A stretch of DNA of 64,000 bases from Palsa-504 sp963795795 (GCA_963795795.1 CAWCJS010000034.1:62001-126000), one strand, 5' to 3'. Positions 21,751-31,716 are shown, numbered from the stretch's first letter. Notes: generated by a model not told the origin, from the sequence alone. Made by a program: numbers and translations.

Positions 21751-21777
21751 GGACTTTCCCTTGTGGACTTTCCCTTA
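21750..21777 (-). repeat. Tandem 14-bp duplication carrying the livH ribosome-binding site
   Basis: Two adjacent 14-bp units containing GGACTTTCCCTT on the plus strand (AAGGGAAAGTCC on the coding strand). The upstream unit overlaps the livK stop codon; the downstream unit abuts the livH ATG, so the Shine-Dalgarno AAGGGA is present twice. Confidence 0.7.
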
Positions 21778-23163
21778 CGACACCGCTCGCAGCTGATCCG
21801 CCGTGATGTTGCCCGTCACCATGACCGCGCCGGCGGCGCTGTAGGCGTCGATCTGGAAGATGCCGGTCGAGTCGTGGAACGAGTCGAAGCTGGTCGGCCC
21901 GCCCGGTCCCTCGTAGCGGATGGCCTTGCCCGCCTTGAGCGCGGCGATCCCCTGCGCGAAGGAGTAGACGACCTCGGCGCCCGGCGTGCCGTCGCCGATC
22001 GTGAGGATGTAGGGCGCGTACACGCTCGGCACCGTGGATTTCGCCTCGACCATGGCGAGCGCGGCCAGGTTGATCCCGTCGTACAGGTGCACGGCGCCCG
22101 GCGCGGTCAGGTAGGTGGAGAAGTCGCCGGTGCTACCCACCTTGCCCTGCTCGGACATGATCGCGGTCTGGAACGGGGCATACGCGGGTCCGCTGGTCTC
22201 GGTGACCAGGTTGTCCGCGTGGAAGCTGGTCGCCAGCGTGGACGCGCCGATGGCCGCCGACACCGACTTGAACCAGTCCGGGGAGATGTCCGCCGACGTG
22301 CCGATGACGGGGATCATCTTCCCGCCGTTGAGCTGCTTGACCTCGGAGAGGAACGTGGCGTCGGTCGCGCCGAGCGCCTCAGTGAAGATCACGTCAGGGT
22401 GCGCGGAGACGATCTTGTCCGCCTCGGTCCTGAAGGTGCTCGCCTGCAGGTTCAGGGTCTCGTTCGCCACCAGCGTCAGCCCGGCCTTGCTGATCGAGGT
22501 GATGGCCGGTGCGATGAACGTCTGGGACCCGATGTCGTTGCCGAACGCGAGCGCGATCTTCTTGTACCCCAGCTGCTGCGCGATCGCGACCATCGCGTAG
22601 GACTCCTCCAGGTCCGGCGGCACCAGCCGGAAGAAGTACGGGAAGTGGACGGAGTCGAACTCGGACTCGCCGGTCATGCAGAACGACACCATCTTGCTCG
22701 CGTTCATGATCGGCACCACGCTGGCCGCCTCGTCGGAGGTACACCCGATGACGAGGGCGAGGTTGGCCGTGGTGGCGAACATCTGCCTGGTGGCGGGCAC
22801 GGCGTCGGCGGGGTCGCCGCGGGTGTCCACGCCCTTGCAGCTGAGCTTGTGGCCGAGCACGCCGCCCGCGTTGTTGATCGCGGCGGTGGCGCCGTCGCAG
22901 GAGACCAGGTAGGTCGGGCCGAGCGCGGCGTCCGGGCCGCTGAACGGGGCCAGGTCGGCCACGACCAGCGTCGCCCCCGAGCTGCTGCTGCTCGTGCCGC
23001 TGCTGGGGGTACTGCTGCTTGAACTGCTGCTGCACGCGGCCAGTCCGGCGGCGGCGAGCACCGCGGCGGCGAGCGCGATCGCGCGCCGCGCGCTACCCGG
23101 CGGCAGGCTGGGCGCCCCCGACCCGGGTCTTTCTGGTCTGCGTGTTCTCCGGGTGGTCAACAT
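21775..23163 (-). CDS. Branched-chain-type ABC importer substrate-binding lipoprotein (LivK-like)
   Basis: A 462-residue type I periplasmic-binding-fold lipoprotein. The basic n-region (TRRTRRPERPG) and hydrophobic AIALAAAVLAAAGLAAC lead to a lipobox cysteine at about residue 44, followed by a serine-rich spacer that tethers the domain outside the membrane. The mature domain begins TLVVADLAPFSGPDAALGP. The usual LivK ligand pocket cannot be read with confidence, so the substrate may be an amino acid or a carboxylate. It lies between the FAH-family gene and livH in one operon. Confidence 0.92.
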   Translation of the reverse strand: MLTTRRTRRPERPGSGAPSLPPGSARRAIALAAAVLAAAGLAACSSSSSSSTPSSGTSSSSSGATLVVADLAPFSGPDAALGPTYLVSCDGATAAINNAGGVLGHKLSCKGVDTRGDPADAVPATRQMFATTANLALVIGCTSDEAASVVPIMNASKMVSFCMTGESEFDSVHFPYFFRLVPPDLEESYAMVAIAQQLGYKKIALAFGNDIGSQTFIAPAITSISKAGLTLVANETLNLQASTFRTEADKIVSAHPDVIFTEALGATDATFLSEVKQLNGGKMIPVIGTSADISPDWFKSVSAAIGASTLATSFHADNLVTETSGPAYAPFQTAIMSEQGKVGSTGDFSTYLTAPGAVHLYDGINLAALAMVEAKSTVPSVYAPYILTIGDGTPGAEVVYSFAQGIAALKAGKAIRYEGPGGPTSFDSFHDSTGIFQIDAYSAAGAVMVTGNITADQLRAVS

Positions 23164-23232
23164 GATCGTCCCCTCTGCGGGTGAGAGTGTGGCCAGAACG
23201 CGGCCGACCAGCGGGGCCCGTCGGACCCGCGG

Positions 23233-24138
23233 CTAGAGGCCGCCAGTAAAGGCGTTGGGCCGCCATCGCCAGCCCGAGCGATCGCCCTCCTCGGCGACCA
23301 CGCGGTTGCGGATGGTGCCAATGCCCTCGATCGTGATCTCGATAACGTCGCCCGGCTGGAGCCAGACCGGGGGGTGGCGGGCGAAGCCGACGCCTGCGGG
23401 CGTCCCGGTGGCGATGACGTCGCCCGGTGACAAGGTGGTGAACGAGGAGAAGAACTCGACGCTGCTCGGCACGTCGACGAGCATCTGCGAGGTCCGCGCG
23501 GACTGCATGACCTGGCCGTTGAGCATGGTGGTGAGCGCCAGGTCGGAGACGTCGACCTCGTCGGGGGTAACGACCTCCGGGCCGACGGGCATGGTGCCGT
23601 CGAAGTTCTTCCCCGGCGTCCACTGGGTCCCGGCCCGCTGCCAGTCCCGCACCGACGCGTCGTTCAGCACGGTGAACCCGGCGATCGCGTCGAGCGCCTT
23701 GCCAGCCGGGATGTACCGCCCGCCCGAGCCGATGACGATGCCGAGCTCGCCCTCGTAGTCGAACGAGGAGGTCAGGGCCGGCTTGACGAGGTCGTCGTAC
23801 GGGCCGAGCAGCGTCTGGTGGCCCCGGATGAACGTGTCCGGCCAGCTCGGCACCGCGCGACCGCCCTCGAGGGCGTGGTCGGCGTAGTTCAGGCCGAGGC
23901 AGAGGATCCGCTCGGGGGCGGGCACCGCCGGGCCGAACTGCGCGGGGAGGAAGTCGCGGCCGGTGCGGTCCTGCAGTCCGCGGGCCGCGTCCAGGGCGGG
24001 CGGGCCGGCGGCGATGAACGACCCGAACGAGGCGAACCGCTCCTCGCCGGTCGCCTCGCCAATGTCCACGTATCCGCCGCCGTGCGCCCGTACGTGCAGG
24101 CGGGGCCCGCTGGTAGTAATAAGGGTGGCGAGTCTCAC
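23233..24138 (-). CDS. Fumarylacetoacetate hydrolase (FAH) family protein
   Basis: A 301-residue FAH/2-keto-4-pentenoate hydratase-fold enzyme. Recognisable parts are RILCLGLNYADHALE (about 78-92), the metal-binding DYEGELGIVI (about 126-135), NDASVRDWQ, QWTPGKNFDGTMPVGP, SPGDVIATGTPAGVG and LQPGDVIEITIEGIGTIRN. Members cleave C-C bonds of beta-diketo acids or hydrate/decarboxylate 2-oxo acids from aromatic or sugar-acid breakdown. It is the first gene of an operon with a Liv-type importer and is divergent from a FadR-like regulator, so the imported compound or its product is probably its substrate. Confidence 0.9.
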   Translation of the reverse strand: MRLATLITTSGPRLHVRAHGGGYVDIGEATGEERFASFGSFIAAGPPALDAARGLQDRTGRDFLPAQFGPAVPAPERILCLGLNYADHALEGGRAVPSWPDTFIRGHQTLLGPYDDLVKPALTSSFDYEGELGIVIGSGGRYIPAGKALDAIAGFTVLNDASVRDWQRAGTQWTPGKNFDGTMPVGPEVVTPDEVDVSDLALTTMLNGQVMQSARTSQMLVDVPSSVEFFSSFTTLSPGDVIATGTPAGVGFARHPPVWLQPGDVIEITIEGIGTIRNRVVAEEGDRSGWRWRPNAFTGGL

Positions 24139-24213
24139 GAGCCAAATCTCCCTAGTCGCGTCGTTTCGGCTCGGCTCGGACCTTTGGCCCCGCTTGGTTA
24201 GCCTGCGGCCATC

Positions 24214-24223
24214 GGTCTAGACC
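24214..24223. promoter_or_regulatory. Palindromic operator candidate between the FAH operon and its GntR regulator
   Basis: GGTCTAGACC is a perfect 10-bp palindrome in the divergent intergenic region 24139-24367. GntR/FadR-subfamily proteins commonly bind short palindromes of the form GGT-N-ACC. The same region carries GATTGGTT three times (24241, 24344, 24353), the last two just before the regulator's start, which could be a second autoregulatory site. Confidence 0.55.
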
Positions 24224-24367
24224 ATTTTGGTTGCTAAGCTGATTGGTTCAAATCGGTTGATTCCGCCGATCATAGGCTTGCAGACCGGGACGGGTCAATA
24301 AGTGACATAGCCAGAAATTGGTGCGACAATCTTCTAGCAGATCGATTGGTTGGATTGGTTGAACGAG

Positions 24368-25306
24368 ATGGCCGGCGACAACTCGGCGCTGCGGCGCAGG
24401 GCCCTCGCGGCGCTGATCCTGTCGGAATCGCAGCGGGGTGGCGCCGACCACGGCGCGCGCCTGCCGACCGAACGCCAGCTGGCCACCGATCTCGGCGTCT
24501 CCCGGTCGGCCATCCGGCACGCCATGGCCATGCTGCAGGCCGAGGGGCACGTGTCCCGCGAGGTCGGCCGCGGGACGTTCCTGCGCCGGGCCACGGAGCC
24601 ACCGGGCCGGGACCCAGGCGCGGGCGGGGCGACGTCCACGAGCGAGGCGACGTATACGGGTGCGGCGACACCCGCGGGCGGGGTTAAGACCGCAGGCGAT
24701 GAGCAGGCCGGGCCGGGAGGCGGGTTTCACGGGCCGCCGAGCGGGCTCCCGGGGCCGGGAGGCGGGTTTCACGGGCAGGCGAGCGGGCTCCCAGGGCCGG
24801 GAGGCGGGTTTCACGGGCCGGCGAGCGGGCTGCCTGGGCCTGGGGGCGGGTTCCCGGGGCCAGAGGTCTCGTCCGGCTCTGACGACTACTCCCCCGCTGA
24901 CGTGATCATGGTCAGGCGCCTGTTCGAGCCGACCGCCATGTCCCTGGTCGTGGCCTGGGCGACCGCCCGCGACTTCGCCGAGATGGAGCGCTGCCTGCTG
25001 GGCGGGGAGCGCGCGGCGGATCACGACGAGTTCGAGGTCTGGGACGCCGCGCTGCACCGGTCGATCATCGCGGCCACGCGCAGCCCGCTGCTCATCCGGT
25101 TGTACGCCGAGGTGGAGCGGGCCCGGCACGGGCGGATGTGGGGCGACCTCAAGCGCCGCAGCGCATCGGCCGCCCGGCGGGATGAATACCGGCGGGACCA
25201 CGAGGAGATCGTGGCCGCCCTCAAGACCCGCGACTCCGACCGGGCCACGGCGGCGATGCGCGCTCACCTGGCCCGGGTCTCGCGGCACCTCCTCGGCACC
25301 GAGTAG
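24368..25306 (+). CDS. GntR/FadR-family regulator with a collagen-like repeat between its two domains
   Basis: A 312-residue regulator. The winged helix-turn-helix is at about 5-75 (RLPTERQLATDLGVSRSAIRHAMAMLQAEGHVS REVGRGTFL); the FCD ligand-binding domain is at about 175-310 (RRLFEPTAMSLVV, DAALHRSIIAATRSPLL, DEYRRDHEEIVAALKTRD). Between them lie about 90 residues of low complexity, including three full copies and a partial copy of a 14-residue unit PGGGFHGxxSGLPG (about 115-166). Normal family members have only a few linker residues. ATG 24368 is preferred; a TTG at 24350 is also possible. It is divergent from the FAH-Liv operon and probably represses it until the ligand arrives. Confidence 0.88.
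   Translation: MAGDNSALRRRALAALILSESQRGGADHGARLPTERQLATDLGVSRSAIRHAMAMLQAEGHVSREVGRGTFLRRATEPPGRDPGAGGATSTSEATYTGAATPAGGVKTAGDEQAGPGGGFHGPPSGLPGPGGGFHGQASGLPGPGGGFHGPASGLPGPGGGFPGPEVSSGSDDYSPADVIMVRRLFEPTAMSLVVAWATARDFAEMERCLLGGERAADHDEFEVWDAALHRSIIAATRSPLLIRLYAEVERARHGRMWGDLKRRSASAARRDEYRRDHEEIVAALKTRDSDRATAAMRAHLARVSRHLLGTE
24711..24866 (+). repeat. 42-bp tandem repeat coding a glycine-rich linker
   Basis: Three complete 42-bp units and one degenerate partial unit. Units 1-3 are nearly identical (differences in a few bases around the codons before SGL), which implies recent or homogenised expansion. The repeat is in frame within the FadR-like regulator gene and encodes PGGGFHGxxSGLPG. Confidence 0.85.
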
Positions 25307-25322
25307 CCCTCTGGGTGCGGGC

Positions 25323-26120
25323 TCAGGCGAGCACCACAAACAGCAGGATCAGCGCGGGGATGACGATCGCGGCGATGGCGGGCCAGCTCCACGCGCTGCG
25401 CACCGGCTGCAGCCAGCCGCCCCCACCGAGGTTTCCGGCGAGCGCCTGCGCGGCGTCGAGGCGGCCGACCGTCCCGGTCTGCCCCGCCAGGGTCGGCCCG
25501 GCGATCGGGACGGTGCCGCCCGCCCAGACCTCCTCGGCCTGGGCGGCGGTCGCGCGCTCGCTGAGCGAGCGGACGATCTTCTCCGCCTCCGCCTCCTCCG
25601 AGGCACCCGCGGCGCTGGGCTGCGCGCCGTAGGGCAGGCCGAAGGTCGACCGGCGGCCCCGGGAGGCGCGGCGGGCCCTGGCGTCGGCGGCGAACTGGCG
25701 CCGGCGCGAGTAGTGGATGGCCCACGAGTTGATGACCTTGGGCCGCTCCCCCGCCGTGGCGCAGTGCACCCGCAGCAGGTCGGTCAGGTCCACGTTGGTC
25801 ACGGACGTCCAGGCGACCCGGTGATCGCGCAGCGGGTTCCTGACCGTCACCCCGCCCTCATCGGAGATGATCCTGGGGCGCTGGGCGGTGTCGTAGGCGA
25901 TCCCGGTGACCAGCAGCAGGATGGCCGCGGCGATCGCCGACGTGTGATCGCGGCCCTGGACGGCCAGGTCGATCCAGTTGCCGACGGCAAACAGCAGCCA
26001 CACCACCCAGACGACCACGCCGGTCGCCGAGCGGTAGGTCTGCACCTGACCAGCCTGGTCCCGGGAGCGCCGGGCCGTCCTGCTCCGCGGTGCGCCGCTT
26101 GAGGAGGAGTCAGCTGCCAT
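25323..26120 (-). CDS. PH-domain membrane protein
   Basis: A 265-residue protein resembling actinomycete PH-like (bPH) membrane proteins. Two N-terminal helices (about 36-52 and 61-77) are followed by a PH-like domain (RPRIISDEGGVTVRNPLRDHRVAWTSVTNVDL is spread over its first strands), then an alanine-rich charged stretch and a C-terminal helix (AIAAIVIPALILLFVVLA). The ATG at 26120 is chosen for GGGAAAG 9 nt upstream; a GTG at 26138 is the alternative. No catalytic motif is seen. The stop lies 16 nt from the stop of the convergent GntR gene. Confidence 0.8.
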   Translation of the reverse strand: MAADSSSSGAPRSRTARRSRDQAGQVQTYRSATGVVVWVVWLLFAVGNWIDLAVQGRDHTSAIAAAILLLVTGIAYDTAQRPRIISDEGGVTVRNPLRDHRVAWTSVTNVDLTDLLRVHCATAGERPKVINSWAIHYSRRRQFAADARARRASRGRRSTFGLPYGAQPSAAGASEEAEAEKIVRSLSERATAAQAEEVWAGGTVPIAGPTLAGQTGTVGRLDAAQALAGNLGGGGWLQPVRSAWSWPAIAAIVIPALILLFVVLA

Positions 26121-26182
26121 GGTGTCGCACTTTCCCACGATGGATCCGCCCGGTAGAAGCGGATCTGTCTAGCCTAACCGCC

Positions 26183-27442
26183 TTAGGCGCCGGTGACACC
26201 GGGCAAAGGCTGGGCGACCATCGGGCCGTCGTCCCACAGGGCGTTGATCGCCGTGGCCGCCAGCACGCGGACGCCGACGCCGATGGCCCGCTCGTCCACG
26301 TCGAAGGTCGGCTGGTGCAGGTCATACGAGACGGCCGAACCCGGGACCCTGGTACCCAGCCGGGCCAGCGCGCCGGGCACGGTCTCCAGGTACCAGGCGA
26401 AGTCCTCGCCGCCCAGGCTTTGCGGGCTCTGCACGACCGAGCCCGCGCCGAGCACGTCCAGCGCGGCGGCGGCGATCATGGCCGCGCTGGCCTGGTCGTT
26501 GACCGTGGGCGGCACGGAGCGCCGGTAGCTGAGCTCGGCGTTCACGCCGTACGCGGAGGCGATCGAGTCGATGAGCCCCTTGAGCAGGTCCGGTGCGCTA
26601 TGCCAGGCCTCGTCGTCCAGGCAGCGGATGGTCCCCTCGGCGACCCCGCTGTCGGGGATCGCGTTGGGCGCGGTCCCCGCGCTGATCCGGCCCCACACCA
26701 GGCTGAGGCTGGACCGCGGGTCGACCCGCCGCGACAGCGCCGCCGGGACCTCGGTAACGATCTTGGCCAGCGCGTACACCAGGTCCGCGGTCAGGTGCGG
26801 CCGCGCGGTGTGCCCGCCCGGCCCGGACACCCGGACCTCGACCTTGTCGCAGGCGGCCGTGATCGCGCCGGAGCGCACGCCGAGCTGCCCGGCGTCCAGC
26901 CGCGGGTCGCAGTGCAGGGCGAACATCCGGCCGACCTGGGCCAGGGCGCCGGCCTCGATCACGTCGAGCGCGCCGGTCGCGGTCTCCTCCGCGGGCTGGA
27001 AGACGAGCCTGACCCGCCCGGGCAGCAGGCCCTCGGCAGCCTGGGCGGCCAGGAACAGGCCCGCGCCGACCAGCACCGTGATGTGCACGTCGTGGCCGCA
27101 CGCGTGGCACACGTTCAGCACCGTGGACCCGTAGGGGACGTCCTTCTCGTCGGCCATCGGGAGCGCATCGAGGTCCGCGCGAAGAGCCACCACCGGTCGT
27201 TCGGTAAAAGAATTCTGGTCTGTGCCGACGTCGACGTACAGGCCGGTCCCCTTGGGGAAGATCACCGGGCGCAGGCCCGCCGCGGCCAGGCGCAGCGCGA
27301 CCCGGCGGGTGGTCCGGTACTCGTCGTGCGCGAGCTCGGGGTGCATGTGCAGGTCGCGGCGGAACTCGATGAGCTCGTCGCTGTGCTCGGCGAGGAACGC
27401 GTCCAGATCCGTGGCTAGATCATTGCCGGCCATGCCCACCAT
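26183..27442 (-). CDS. M20-family metallo-amidohydrolase
   Basis: A 419-residue zinc peptidase/amidohydrolase of the IAA-amino acid hydrolase / hippurate hydrolase type. Motifs: FRRDLHMHPELAHDE (about 28-42), LRADLDALPM, CHACGHDVHI (metal ligands), LVFQPAEETATGA with the catalytic glutamate, SGPGGHTARPH, and SLGGEDFAWYLE. It removes an acyl group from an N-acyl amino acid or similar amide; the actual substrate is not evident. The start is ATG 27442 or 27433, both inside the end of the preceding GCS2 gene (overlap 14-23 nt), so the two are translationally coupled. A second M20 enzyme of the same type is at 48049-49260. Confidence 0.93.
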   Translation of the reverse strand: MVGMAGNDLATDLDAFLAEHSDELIEFRRDLHMHPELAHDEYRTTRRVALRLAAAGLRPVIFPKGTGLYVDVGTDQNSFTERPVVALRADLDALPMADEKDVPYGSTVLNVCHACGHDVHITVLVGAGLFLAAQAAEGLLPGRVRLVFQPAEETATGALDVIEAGALAQVGRMFALHCDPRLDAGQLGVRSGAITAACDKVEVRVSGPGGHTARPHLTADLVYALAKIVTEVPAALSRRVDPRSSLSLVWGRISAGTAPNAIPDSGVAEGTIRCLDDEAWHSAPDLLKGLIDSIASAYGVNAELSYRRSVPPTVNDQASAAMIAAAALDVLGAGSVVQSPQSLGGEDFAWYLETVPGALARLGTRVPGSAVSYDLHQPTFDVDERAIGVGVRVLAATAINALWDDGPMVAQPLPGVTGA

Positions 27443-28586
27443 CCCCGTACGTGCAGAATCGGTCGTCCGCGAACTCGGTAACCAGGGCGTCCACCACGCG
27501 CGACAGGTCCCCCGTGCGCGCGTAGACGGCCCGCTGCCGCTCGTAAGAGGCACCGTACTCCAGTACCTCGAACGCCACGGACAATTCCTCGAGACAGCCC
27601 AGCCTCAAGGCTACCGGCTCGAGTTCCCGCACGAGCTCGTATAGCTCGTCGCGCAGGGGCGCCGTGGCGCCCGCCTCGTCAGTGATCACGGTCGCATCCA
27701 GCCCGTACCGCGACGCGCGCCACTTGTTGTCCATGACGATCCAGGACGACGGGGCCGGCAGGGTATAGCCCCGGTCCAGCTGGGTGTCGAAGAGCTGGAC
27801 CAGGCACTGGGAGAGCGCCGCCACCATGCCGACCTCGCGGAGCGTCGGAGCGCCGTCGAACATGCGGATCTCCACGGTGCCGAAGTCCGGGTGCGGCCGG
27901 ATGTCCCACCAGACCTCCTTGATGCTGCGGATCGTCCCCGCCCGCAGAAGGGTGTCCATGTACTCCTCGAACTGCTTCCAGTTCGTCAGCCGGTGCGGCG
28001 GCCCTGCGGTCGGCAGTGCGCCGAAGGTCACCGCCCGGCTGGAGGCGAGCCCCGTGTCGTACCCGCACCAGAACGGGCTCGACGCGGTTATCGCGAGAAA
28101 ATGAGGCAGGTAAGCGGAGAGGGCATTGACGATCGGAATCGCCTTGTTTCCGTCCCGAATACCTACGTGTACGTGTACGCCGAAGGTCTGGATCCGGCGG
28201 GCAAGCCACTGCAATTGCTCAACTAGCTCCGCATAGCGCTGGATAGGCGCCATCGTCGCGTCACGCCAGTCGCTCACCGGATGGGTCCCGGCGCACGCCA
28301 ATAGGATACCGTGCTCGGCCGCCATGCGCTGGAGATCGCGAATCGTCCTGGCCAGGTCGGCTTTGGCTTCCGACACCGTGCTGCAAATGCCGGTGACCAC
28401 CTCCAGGGTCGACTGCATCAGCTCGTGGCGGATCTGCGGGTGCTCGCCCGTGTCGCCCGGCACGGGCAGTTCGGCCAGCAGCTTGCCCGCCTCCTGGCGG
28501 AGCATCTTGGTCTCGGCGTCGATTAGCTGCACCTCCCATTCGACGCCGAGCGTCGCACCGCGAGAGGGATTCCACTCGATAACCAT
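27420..28586 (-). CDS. Carboxylate-amine ligase, glutamate-cysteine ligase family 2 (GCS2/YbdK type)
   Basis: A 388-residue ATP-grasp-like GCS2 enzyme: TLGVEWEVQLID (about 9-20), HELMQSTLEVVTGIC, ACAGTHPVSDW, FGVHVHVGI, and IRPHPDFGTVEIRMFDGAPT. The family joins glutamate with cysteine or another amine, but in actinomycetes, which use mycothiol, the real product is usually unknown. The ATG at 28586 has GGAGG 5 nt upstream; longer readings lack conserved sequence. It sits in a unit mutase-GCS2-M20, with a 31-bp gap before it and an overlap after it. An amide-forming enzyme next to an amide hydrolase hints at reversible conjugation, which is inference. Confidence 0.9.
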   Translation of the reverse strand: MVIEWNPSRGATLGVEWEVQLIDAETKMLRQEAGKLLAELPVPGDTGEHPQIRHELMQSTLEVVTGICSTVSEAKADLARTIRDLQRMAAEHGILLACAGTHPVSDWRDATMAPIQRYAELVEQLQWLARRIQTFGVHVHVGIRDGNKAIPIVNALSAYLPHFLAITASSPFWCGYDTGLASSRAVTFGALPTAGPPHRLTNWKQFEEYMDTLLRAGTIRSIKEVWWDIRPHPDFGTVEIRMFDGAPTLREVGMVAALSQCLVQLFDTQLDRGYTLPAPSSWIVMDNKWRASRYGLDATVITDEAGATAPLRDELYELVRELEPVALRLGCLEELSVAFEVLEYGASYERQRAVYARTGDLSRVVDALVTEFADDRFCTYGDGGHGRQ

Positions 28587-28617
28587 GGCGGCCTCCGGGC
28601 CCGGAATAGTCAGGCGG

Positions 28618-30194
<1,577 letters not shown>

Positions 30195-30195
<1 letters not shown>

Positions 30196-30208
30196 TAACC
30201 CAGGTTAA
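30195..30208. promoter_or_regulatory. Palindrome overlapping the mutase start and -10
   Basis: TTAACC-CA-GGTTAA is a perfect inverted repeat whose first base is the mutase start codon's first base. On the minus strand it contains TAACCT at -10 spacing for a leaderless start. A second inverted repeat TGGGT/ACCCA (30217-30231) lies beside it in the 56-bp divergent gap to the carboxypeptidase gene. Confidence 0.5.
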
Positions 30209-30251
30209 CTCGTGGTTGGGTAGACCACCCAGGACGGGAGCTCGCAGGCTC

Positions 30252-31493
30252 ATGCCGGACCGGATCGCGCGGCGGGCGGCGCTCGCGGTGGCGGGCGCCC
30301 TGCTGGCGCTGGCCGCGGTCGCGGCCCCGGCCGCCGCGGCCGCGGGCGCGTCAGGCACCCCGTCCCCGGGCGGCCCGTCCGCACGCGCCCCGTCCTCGGG
30401 TCGCCCGTCCTCAGGCGCCCCGTCCTCACGCGCGCCGTCCTCGGGTGCACTGCCGCAGGCCATCGGCGGGTCGCTGCTGTCCGGGCGCGGGGTCATCGTG
30501 AACGCGGCGCGGTCCGTCCCGTCGCTGCCCCGCGTGCACGCCTCGGCGTTCGTCATCGCGGACGCCGGCACCGGGCAGGTGCTCGCGGCCAAGGACCCGC
30601 ACGGTTGGTACCTGCCGGCCAGCACGCTCAAGGTGCTCACCGCGATCACGCTGATCCCGCTGCTCAGCCCGGACGCTCTGGTCGTCGCCAGCACCATGGC
30701 CACCTCGACCACGCCGAACGTCGTCGGCCTGCTGCCCGGGCACCCGTACAAGGTCTCCGCGCTGTTCACCGCGCTGCTGACCATCTCCGCCAACGACGCG
30801 GCGATCGCGCTGACCCAGGCCGTCGGGTCCTACGGCCAGGGCATGACGCTGATCAACGCCGAGGCGCGGCACCTGCAGGCGGACGACACCGTCGCCGTCG
30901 ACCCGAACGGCCTGGACGCCCCCGGCCAGCACACCTCCGCCTACGACCTGGCCCTGTTCGCCCGGCAGGCGCTGGGGATGCCCGCGTTCCTGAAGTACGA
31001 CGAGACGACCGGCGGGCTGTTCCAGATCAAGCGGCACAAGGTCGTCGGGCTGTACAACCAGAACACCCTGCTGACCAGCTACCCCGGGGCCATCGGCGGC
31101 AAGATCGGCTGGACGAGCGCCGCGGGCGCCACGTACGTCGGGATGGCCAGGCGGCACGGCGTCACGCTCATCGTGACCCTGCTGCACTGCCCCTCACTGA
31201 CCGAGATCACCACCGCCGAGACCCTGCTCAACTGGGGCTTCGCCGCGGACGGCAAGGTCTCACCGGTGGGGACGCTGGTCGGCCCGCTGCAGGCGGCCGC
31301 CGCCTCGGCCCCCGCGGCCGCCGCCCCGCGGCCCTCGCCGACCGTCCGGGCCGCGGTCCACCACACGGTGGCCGGTCCCTCCGCGGCGGCCGCGGCCGCA
31401 TTCAGCTGCGTCGCCGTGACCCTCGCGATGCTGGGCATCGTCTACACCCGCCGCCAGCGGTTCAGATCCCGTCGAGAGCCATCAGGTTCGTGA
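30252..31493 (+). CDS. D-alanyl-D-alanine carboxypeptidase (S11 family), membrane-anchored
   Basis: Trims the terminal D-Ala from peptidoglycan stem peptides outside the cell. The 413-residue protein has a signal peptide (RRAALAVAGALLALAAVAAPAAAA), a Pro/Ser repeat stretch (SSGxPSSG, about 45-70), then the S11 domain: ASTLK (SxxK, about residue 117-121), SAN motif, and KIGWTSAAGATYVG, where the usual KTG is KIG. After a Pro/Ala linker there is a C-terminal membrane helix and RRQRFRSRRE tail. ATG 30252 is chosen because the signal peptide starts cleanly there. The 3' end overlaps a convergent small gene by 32 nt. Confidence 0.92.
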   Translation: MPDRIARRAALAVAGALLALAAVAAPAAAAAGASGTPSPGGPSARAPSSGRPSSGAPSSRAPSSGALPQAIGGSLLSGRGVIVNAARSVPSLPRVHASAFVIADAGTGQVLAAKDPHGWYLPASTLKVLTAITLIPLLSPDALVVASTMATSTTPNVVGLLPGHPYKVSALFTALLTISANDAAIALTQAVGSYGQGMTLINAEARHLQADDTVAVDPNGLDAPGQHTSAYDLALFARQALGMPAFLKYDETTGGLFQIKRHKVVGLYNQNTLLTSYPGAIGGKIGWTSAAGATYVGMARRHGVTLIVTLLHCPSLTEITTAETLLNWGFAADGKVSPVGTLVGPLQAAAASAPAAAAPRPSPTVRAAVHHTVAGPSAAAAAAFSCVAVTLAMLGIVYTRRQRFRSRREPSGS

Positions 31494-31716
31494 GCTTGCT
31501 GTTGGCGATGTGCAGCAGCGTGTCTACCTGGTGGTCGTCGATGCCGAGAGCAACGGCGATGACGTGATCGTCGAAGCCGTCGTCTCGGAGCCGGATCGCC
31601 ACCGCGTGCAGGTCCGGTAGCTGCCAGATAGCAGAGGATCGATCCATACCGTCGAAGGTAGGGGTCAGCCGACGGCGGAGCGTGAGTACCGGGTACTCAG
31701 ATTTCCGGGCCGTCAC
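31462..31716 (-). CDS. Small protein with a helix-turn-helix-like segment, coupled to the LAL regulator
   Basis: Function unknown. The frame can start at GTG 31716 (84 residues), which directly follows the stop codon of the LAL regulator (TGAGTG), or at ATG 31647 (61 residues, MDRSSAIWQLPDLH). The part common to both, RLRDDGFDDHVIAVALGIDDHQVDTLLHIANSKL, has the look of a small HTH such as a sigma region 4-type helix pair. No Shine-Dalgarno is visible at either start, so reinitiation after the regulator is plausible. It overlaps the 3' end of the carboxypeptidase gene on the other strand by 32 nt. Confidence 0.55.
   Translation of the reverse strand: MTARKSEYPVLTLRRRLTPTFDGMDRSSAIWQLPDLHAVAIRLRDDGFDDHVIAVALGIDDHQVDTLLHIANSKLTNLMALDGI

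Noticed and set aside
24711..24866. CRISPR-like array
   Set aside because: The repeat units are contiguous, in frame within a protein-coding gene, and have no unique spacers.
24248..25339. Antisense repeat-containing frame across the GntR gene
   Set aside because: Its repeats simply mirror the 42-bp tandem repeat; the plus strand encodes a proper wHTH and FCD domain.
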